In this document: positions 57,355 through 64,000 of the stretch, in pieces
Numbering within the stretch: position 1 is the stretch's first letter
Layout: each line of letters starts with the position of its first letter
Assembly: GCF_000327385.1 (NCBI RefSeq)
Contig: NW_008709716.1
Span: forward strand, 890,806-954,805
Source of the DNA: Lottia gigantea
Taxonomy: Eukaryota; Mollusca; Gastropoda; Lottiidae
DNA: 64,000 bases
Direction: 5' to 3'
Translations under genes and position numbers: made by a program
The notes under the pieces: model-generated
What the model saw: only the letters and a program-made list of their open reading frames with translations
Told to the model about the DNA's origin: nothing
Database searches by the model: none

Positions 57355-58355
57355 TCAGTAGCGGGTATGTCCACCGAGAGCATCAATACATGCCAGAACA
57401 CGCCTACGGACTGATGCCGTCAAACGTATGATGACGTTGGGCGTTGCCATTCCTCGAGGAGACATCGTTCCAAGTCCTGGACGTTGACTGGAGGCACACG
57501 GCGACGTCAGATTTGCCGATCGAGGTGGTCCCATAAGTGCTCGATGGGATTCATGTCCGGTGAACATGCGGGCCATGGCAAAACCTGTACGTTGACGTTG
57601 GCAAGGAAGTTCTGTGTCAATCTTGCTGTGTGTGGCCTTGCATTGTCATGTTGGAAAAGGAGTCCACGAGGCTGTTGCTGAATAAAGGGCACCACAACAG
57701 GCCGTAGGATGTCATCAATATAACGCTGTGCATTCAGGTTTCCACGAATTACAAGCCTCGTTTTGACGTCACCACATATGCCACCCCAAACCATTAACCC
57801 TCCACCTCCAAACGGCCGGACCTGTTGGATACAGTTAGGCGCCAAACGTTCACCAAATCGTCGGTATACAAGCTGTCGTCCATCGTTTTTGAAGATGAGG
57901 AATCTGCTCTCATCAGAGAACATAACACGTGCCCAGTCCCGCCGTTGCCAACGTCGAACTCGCCTGGACCAGATCAGCCTGTTGTTCCGGTGTCAAGGCC
58001 TCAGGAGCGGTCCGCGGTAGGGATGACGTGGCCGGATACCAAACTGCCGTAGTCTCCTGTAGACGGTCTGTCGACTGATCCTGTGTCCCAGTGCTGTAGC
58101 CGCCGTGGACGTCGCTGTTACGGTGCGGTTCCTCAGGTGTAATACCCGAATGTAACGATCTTCACGGGGCGTGGTTACTCGTGGTCTTCCACTCCTGGGC
58201 CTGTCTGACGTCTGACCTGTCTGACGTAACCGCTGCATCAACCTGATGATAGTGATGCGTGCGCAGCCCAACCTTCTGGCGACGTCGACGTGTGTCGCTC
58301 CTTGTTGGACCATTCCAACGGCTCTCTCTCTCTCGATGGCTGTGAAACGTGGCAT
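57355..58355 (-). mobile_element. Tc1/mariner transposase, nearly complete, inactivated
   Basis: From ATG at 58355 to TGA at 57355-57357 this spans about 333 codons, the usual Tc1 length. The N-terminus has helix-turn-helix domains (MPRFTAIERERAVGMVQQG, ARRLGCARITIIRLMQRL) and the hook SGRPRVTTPREDRYI. The DDE catalytic triad is complete: VMFSDESRF, LLFQHDNARPHT and NPIEHLWD, with 34 residues between the second D and the E (DD34E). Three lesions are seen: in-frame TGA codons replacing CGA in RPxHRNNRL and QIxRRRV, and one small deletion before NVIIRLTASVRRR. Terminal inverted repeats were not identified with confidence. A relatively young copy, compared with the Tc1 fragment at 29 kb. Confidence 0.9.
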
Positions 58356-58385
58356 ATCTTGTTCTTTTTGTTGCTGTGATATCAA

Positions 58386-58840
58386 CGTGTCTGATCAGCC
58401 GTTTTATACAGTTTTTATGCACGTACAGAACATGCTAGAGAGGGAAATGTCACTTTCATGAAATTTACGTTTTTTCCCGGAAGTGATCACGTGTTCCCGG
58501 TATTTTTATCGACTATGCTGTGTTTGGGATATGCAATACGAATTTACATGTTTTCATATTAGACAATTCACTTAGTAAAAAACAATTTTGAAAATAAGTT
58601 GGTATCGTTTCTTTTGGACACTAGTTTATATACACGATGTCGATGTCTTGCTAAATTAGCACTATAACTATGCAATACGATACTGCTATACTAAATTGCT
58701 GCATTAATGAGCACTATACTTCCTATTCTATGCACAACTATACTTTTTTTCTATTTTCTGAATAAATTTCAAAATAACGAAAAGTGTGCCAAAACAACAA
58801 ATCAAGTGACCATACAAATACACAACATAATATACAATAG
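58386..58840. other. Between Tc1 and BEL/Pao coding regions
   Basis: AT-rich sequence that may include the 3' end region of the BEL/Pao element. No repeat partner was recognised by eye. Confidence 0.3.
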
Positions 58841-58841
58841 A

Positions 58842-61800
58842 TCATACATCCAATGGGCACAGTCGGTGGATAGGCCGCTTCAAAATATTGTCTCTGACTT
58901 TCACATCAACGACGCGTACATGTCCATCATTACATGGGTAGGTTTTAACTATGCTTCCTAATGGCCACTTTCCTCGCGGTGATTGAGGATCTATCAGGAG
59001 CACAACATCACCGGTCTCTAGATTGTTACTAGGAGTGTTCCATTTATTACGCTTATTGAGTGTTGGCAAAAACTCACGGATCCATCTACGCCAAAATTTT
59101 CCTATTAAGTCCTGAATTCTACGCCAGCGTCTACGAGGGTCATAATTAGCACCATCGAATTCCGGAGCTAAAGCATTACCGAGCTGTCCACATAAAAAGT
59201 GACTAGGGGTAAGGACTGGATCATCGTCCGCACTATCACCAATGTAACATAAGGGACGACTATTTAAGAGTCCTTCCGCACCCACGATCGCGGTTAAGAG
59301 TTCTTCATCCGAAATGTCTGCATCTTGGAGAATAGCTTTAATAGCACGTTTTGCTGACTTGATCATGCTTTCGAAAACACCACCAAAATGAGGCGCAAGT
59401 GGCGGATTGAACCTCCATTTAATTCCTCTATTCGACAAACAATTTCCAATTTTATTTTGGTCGAGTATACTGAGCTCCTTTAACTCACGATTGGCACACA
59501 CGAAATTCGAACCATTGTCCGATACGATTTCCAGTGGTTTTGATCTTCGCGACACAAATCTGTCAATAGCACATAAAAAGCTATCGGTATCCATGCTCCA
59601 AGCCATCTCGAGATGCACAGCGCTAGTTGCGAGACAAGTGACACAAATATCTCTTGGTCCGGGTCTTTCCTCTTCCTTGTTTTGTTAAATACGGTCCTCC
59701 AAAATCTAATCCAACTCTCGCAAATGCTCGAAGAGGCTCGCCTAAACGCACACGAGGAAGGGGAGCCATGATTTGTTCAGCAGGCTTCCTTCTGCGCTTC
59801 ATACACATTGGACACTTTAGATTTACACTTTTCACTTGCCCGAGCACGAAGGATCCAAAATTTAGTGCGAATTTCCGAAAGCACAAATGACACACTACTA
59901 TCATGATTTAAACACTTGATAATGATTAATTAACAAATTGGTTATTTGATGCTTTTGTGGTAAAATAATAGGAAACCGTGCACAATATGACAGGTGGTTT
60001 GCATTTTCCAATCTCCCTTTTACACGAAGCACACTATTATCATCTAGGAATGGGTTAAGATTTGATAATTTGGAGCTAGATGAGACACATCGACCCTTTA
60101 TTAACTCACACAATTCCGATTAAAACACATCTTGCTGAGCACATTGAAAACAATAATTTTCCGAAATTTCAATTTCCTTTGAGGTAAGAAAGGAATCCCT
60201 AAGTTTTTCACGATTTCTACAATTGTGCACAAATCGCTTCACCCACCCTGTTATACGTACAAGTCTGAACCAGTCAGAATATCTATTGGGGTCCAAAATG
60301 CCAAAATCAGTGGAGGTCAGTAGTGTGGTAGCAGTGTTACGTATCTCCTCAAGGGCCTCAGTGGGAACAAAGTTCTTGTCAACTGGCCAAGAAGAACAGT
60401 CTTGCAACAAATAGTCCGGTCCGTTCCACCAGAGATTACTACCTGACAATTCGCTTACTGATAATCCACGTGTTGCCAAATCAGAAGAATTTTGTTTTGT
60501 GGGAACATAATGCCAATTTCCAGGGTTAGAATTTTCGTGGATTTCACCAACACGATGCGAAACAAATGGCTTATAAGACCTTGACTCTCCCCGAATCCAA
60601 AATAATACATTTTTTGAGTCCGACCAATATGTGACCGAGTTAATATTCAAAACCTTTTTGATAGTTTGGGCAAGACGTAAGCCTAAAATCGCACCACAGA
60701 GCTCTAATTTAGGTATAGAAATGGTTTTCAAGGGAGCTACCCTAGTTTTAGAGGCAACAAGGTTAACAGAAATGGACGAATCATCATAAACTGTGCGAAG
60801 ATAACAAGCTGCGGCATACGCCTTTTCTGAAGCATCTACAAAGGTGTGCAAGGTTTTATCAGAAGAGGACAAGTTATTATTAGTAAGGCAACGATTAATT
60901 TGGATCGATTTTAATTCTGATAATTCTTGAAACCAAGAAAGCAATGGCCCAATGAGGTCAGCAGGGAGTTCTTCATCCCAACTTACGCCCCTTAACCACG
61001 AGGATTGAATTCCAATCTTAGCACGAATCGGGAACGGGGCCAAAAGGTTAAGTGGATCAAATAGTGAAGCGGTTTTACTGACAACAAATCTCTTTGTCAG
61101 TATTGTAGTCGGTGGAGACTCTACATGAAAACCAAAGTTGTCCGAATTCGCGTTCCATAAAATGCCTAACGTTTTTACAGACGGAAGATCTCCATCTTTA
61201 AATAACAAAGATGTAGCACGATCACTGAGAGGTATATCTCTCAACACTCTGGGACATTTGAGATCCACTTTCGAATTTGAAAACCTGCACATTGCAGCAA
61301 GGAAGAAACCTCATGACGTAATTCGATTGCGGCAAAAGTGGACTCGGCACTGTCGAGCAAGTCATCAACATACATAGAGTTAAGAACGGAATCTACACCC
61401 CGGGGGAATTGATCGATGTTAGCCTGTGCATGTTCCCTTATAACAGCCTGTGACAAATATGGAGAGGAAGTGTTTCCGAAAACCAATCTTTGATATTCGT
61501 ACTCTCGAATAGGTGAATTTGTGTCTAAATCTCGCCAAAGAAATCTGTGATATCTACGATCAAATGGAGTCATATTTACTTGTAAAAACATTTCAGTGAT
61601 ATCGGCTGAAATCGCGACTGCTCCGCTACGGAGGCGAACTAATACATCAAATAACTCCCGTTGCAATTTAGGACCTGCATGAATGCAATCATTCAATGAT
61701 TTCTGATTATAGCGTGCTGCGGCATCCATAACTATACGAACTTTTGTTGTGGACTTATCTGGCCTAATAACTGGGAAATGGGGCAAATACCAAATATTGT

Positions 61801-63500
61801 CAGCACGTCGCTCTGGTGGAACTATTTCCTGCACATAGGATTTTGCCAAATGGTCATCAATCAAATGTTTGTAAACTTCGCCAATATTGGGTCGTTTTAT
61901 TAGGGACTTTTCCAGATTCAGTAATCTTGATTTTGCCATGTCATAGTTGTTAACAAGTTGGGGTTCGCCAGTTTTCCAGGGAATACCAATGCTATACCTA
62001 TCGGTTTGAAAGGCAATGGTCGATCGAACTGAACAGTCAATTGTCTTCTCTATAGGAGTATGGGTTTCAGTATGAGGCGATGTGACCCCCATAGTTTCTA
62101 GCTCCCACATCCTACGAATAAGTGTGTTTGTTTCACTGTTTTCCTGAACGAAAAATGCCCTTGCAAAGTGACTTTGTCCTGTGGTAGGCGTAATAAGGGG
62201 ATCATAAGGTCCAGTACATGTCCAACCAAGAGGCGTCAGACGGGCTACGGGTTCCCCAGGTTTACCATAAACTTCAGTAATACAACGATGGACTTCAGGG
62301 ACATTAAGGCCAAGAAGGATTCTTACACGGGGATTACGTCCAACTTGAGGGAATTCAATTCCGTCCAAATGTGGCCAATTCGGAGAGTACTTATTCCAAT
62401 CGATGACTGTCAGGTCACCGGTCACATTGTCTACAGTGTATGCATCGACATTATAACCATCTACCATCAACAGTCTTAATAAGCAATTTGACACGACTAG
62501 TAGATATGGGGGTTGTTGTACCTCCTAAAACACCCACATTAAGCGAGCACAATGGACCACTTAATTCTAATTCTGAAGCTAAACTAGAGTCTATGTAAGT
62601 GTCTGTCGAACATTCGTCTAATAAGGCATTCTCAAAGAATTGTCTGTCCCCATTAACTAGCAAGACTGGCACTATTCGCATTGCCACATAATCACCATTG
62701 CCATTTGCAGTATGTGTGCGAACTCGAGGGGAAGGTTGAACTTCACTTCTGCGATTGTCATTTCTATCAACATTTACATAAGAGTCTGGTCTAAACCCCC
62801 CTCCATGAAGGAGTGGGCTGTGAGTCCTATTACATCCATCGACACCACACTTTTGTGTCGTGGGACATTTCGAGCCAATATGGGAATTGTCAAGACAACG
62901 GAAGCAAAGTCTATTTGATTTGGCACATTCCCATCTTTGGTTTATGGACAGAGAGTGAAAGTAATTACAGTCAGTTAGTCTATGGTGTTTTTGGCACGAC
63001 AAATATTTAGATATGTTCGTAGAAAAGTTCCTAGGTTTGTAGCGAAAGGGACTTGTTCTATCAGCTCTAATTGTTAGCCCTTCGACCTCTTCTCTGGCCT
63101 CAATGCGATATCTAAGTTCAGTTGAAAGCCATTTAAATAATGTCGTTAAATTCTCAGGCACGCCAGAAGCACTGGCCCAACGTTTATAATGTGTAACACT
63201 TACGGCAGGTAATTTTGATCGAGTGATACTATAAAACATGGAGTTTTCTTCAAATTCTTCTGTACGTCCAGCCTCCTTGAGAGTAATTATTGCCAGTTCA
63301 AGCTGATCACAGAATTTCTCAACAAGTTTAACATCCTGGAAATTAACTGGTTTCATATTTTTAATAGAATCAATTTGATTTCGGGGAAGGGAGGGTTTGA
63401 TTCTCCCAAATGTGCAGGCCTAGGGTGGAGCAGACACTTTATTTAGAAATTAGGATTAAGGGTCTTGATATTGGGTTTTCTTCTGTTCTTATTCTGATCT
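58842..63500 (-). mobile_element. BEL/Pao LTR retroelement, broken
   Basis: A minus-strand BEL/Pao copy. Its parts, in order from the right, are a Gag-like region with zinc knuckles (about 62.6-63.4 kb), an aspartic protease region, reverse transcriptase (about 61.2-62.2 kb), RNase H (about 60.2-60.9 kb) and integrase (about 58.9-60.1 kb). The set and order are typical of the family. It is broken, with about five interruptions, yet most of the coding length is still readable, so it is a fairly recent fossil. Long terminal repeats were not recognised, so age cannot be estimated from them. Confidence 0.9.
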
Positions 63501-63548
63501 GAAATTAGAAAAAATAACTCGCCCGATGGGCGAGAAGTATAGTATCTG

Positions 63549-64000
63549 TTATGTACTGATTGTTTTTAGTTTACTATGAACAATATTATCATTTAAGTTC
63601 TTATTTTTTGAATATGCAACTATCATTTTCTGCTTATAGACATGGGGGAATTTCTCTTGAAGGCTCTTATAGTGGGCATGAACTATCTTGCTTGCTCGAT
63701 TGCTGGTTGTATTAAACGGGACAACAAAGGGTGCTATGCCTACATTATGATGAATATTTAGTCCTATAGGTCTTGCTGTATTCAATGTCTCAATCCAATG
63801 GGCCTCCCTAGATTGACGGAATTTGGTAGTTTCATCTTCGGGCAAGTCAATTTCTATACGCTCAATTGGGATTAGGGTGAGATCGTCTATTGAATGGTCG
63901 TCGAGGTTGAAATGATTAGAAACAGGCTTGTCTTTCTTTAATTTGATGTTTGACCTATGAGCATTAAAGCGAGTTCGTAAATTATTCTTAGTTTCTCCTA
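63549..64000 (-). mobile_element. Penelope-like element, GIY-YIG endonuclease end
   Basis: Entering from the right edge, the minus strand reads GETKNNLRTRFNAHRSNIKL, then NHFNLDDHSIDDLTLIPIE and TTKFRQSREAHWIETLNTAR. These are the middle and C-terminal parts of the GIY-YIG endonuclease that follows the reverse transcriptase in Penelope-like elements. The frame stays open through NRASKIVHAHYKSLQ to a stop at about 63549. The reverse transcriptase should lie beyond the window. Confidence 0.8.

Overview
This is a lophotrochozoan, most likely molluscan, nuclear genome window. It is AT-rich, has long GT-AG introns, and is full of repeats familiar from bivalve and gastropod genomes: elements with a hairpin built on ATACGCCCAC, cores carrying CAAGGGCAATAACTC, and a GACAGACA microsatellite tail. 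There are no operons or bacterial features. Species cannot be named from the sequence alone.

Six host genes can be read. They are a universal stress protein (+, exons at 14.6, 18.3 and 18.6 kb, first exon not found); a secreted four-domain chitin-binding protein (-, 21.9-24.6 kb); a RING/B-box/coiled-coil/propeller TRIM-like protein with an uninterrupted coding region (+, 37.4-39.2 kb); a five-exon homologue of human C3orf33 (+, 40.8-44.5 kb); a secreted RNase T2 with no intron in its coding region (+, 45.6-46.5 kb); and a four-exon TTC36 homologue (-, 53.8-55.9 kb). Splice phases match at every junction given. The genes look like unrelated neighbours, not a pathway cluster.

Most of the rest is mobile DNA. 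Left to right: a 147-bp tandem array (0.2-0.8 kb); a pearl-like element (2.1-3.0 kb); a foldback element with about 400-bp inverted arms of short tandem repeats, an exact 9-bp target duplication and gene fragments in its loop (6.5-8.4 kb); an internally deleted hAT with exact 8-bp duplication inside an older inverted-repeat element (11.6-13.4 kb); a LINE fragment, Tc1 fragment and foldback-like arm (28.2-29.6 kb); a reverse-strand LINE split by a PIF/Harbinger-like element (30.6-33.4 kb); a Penelope-like element with a second coding region upstream (33.7-35.5 kb); a tRNA-derived SINE (39.7-39.96 kb); a 1.1-kb minisatellite in an intron (41.6-42.7 kb); a cluster of pearl-like elements hit by a second foldback-like element (48.0-52.75 kb); a nearly readable Tc1/mariner (57.4-58.4 kb); a broken BEL/Pao element (58.8-63.5 kb); and the endonuclease end of another Penelope-like element running off the right edge.

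The most unusual object is the foldback element at 6.5-8.4 kb. Its arms, target duplication and loop contents are all visible in the sequence. Family assignments are from recognised motifs, not from a database search.
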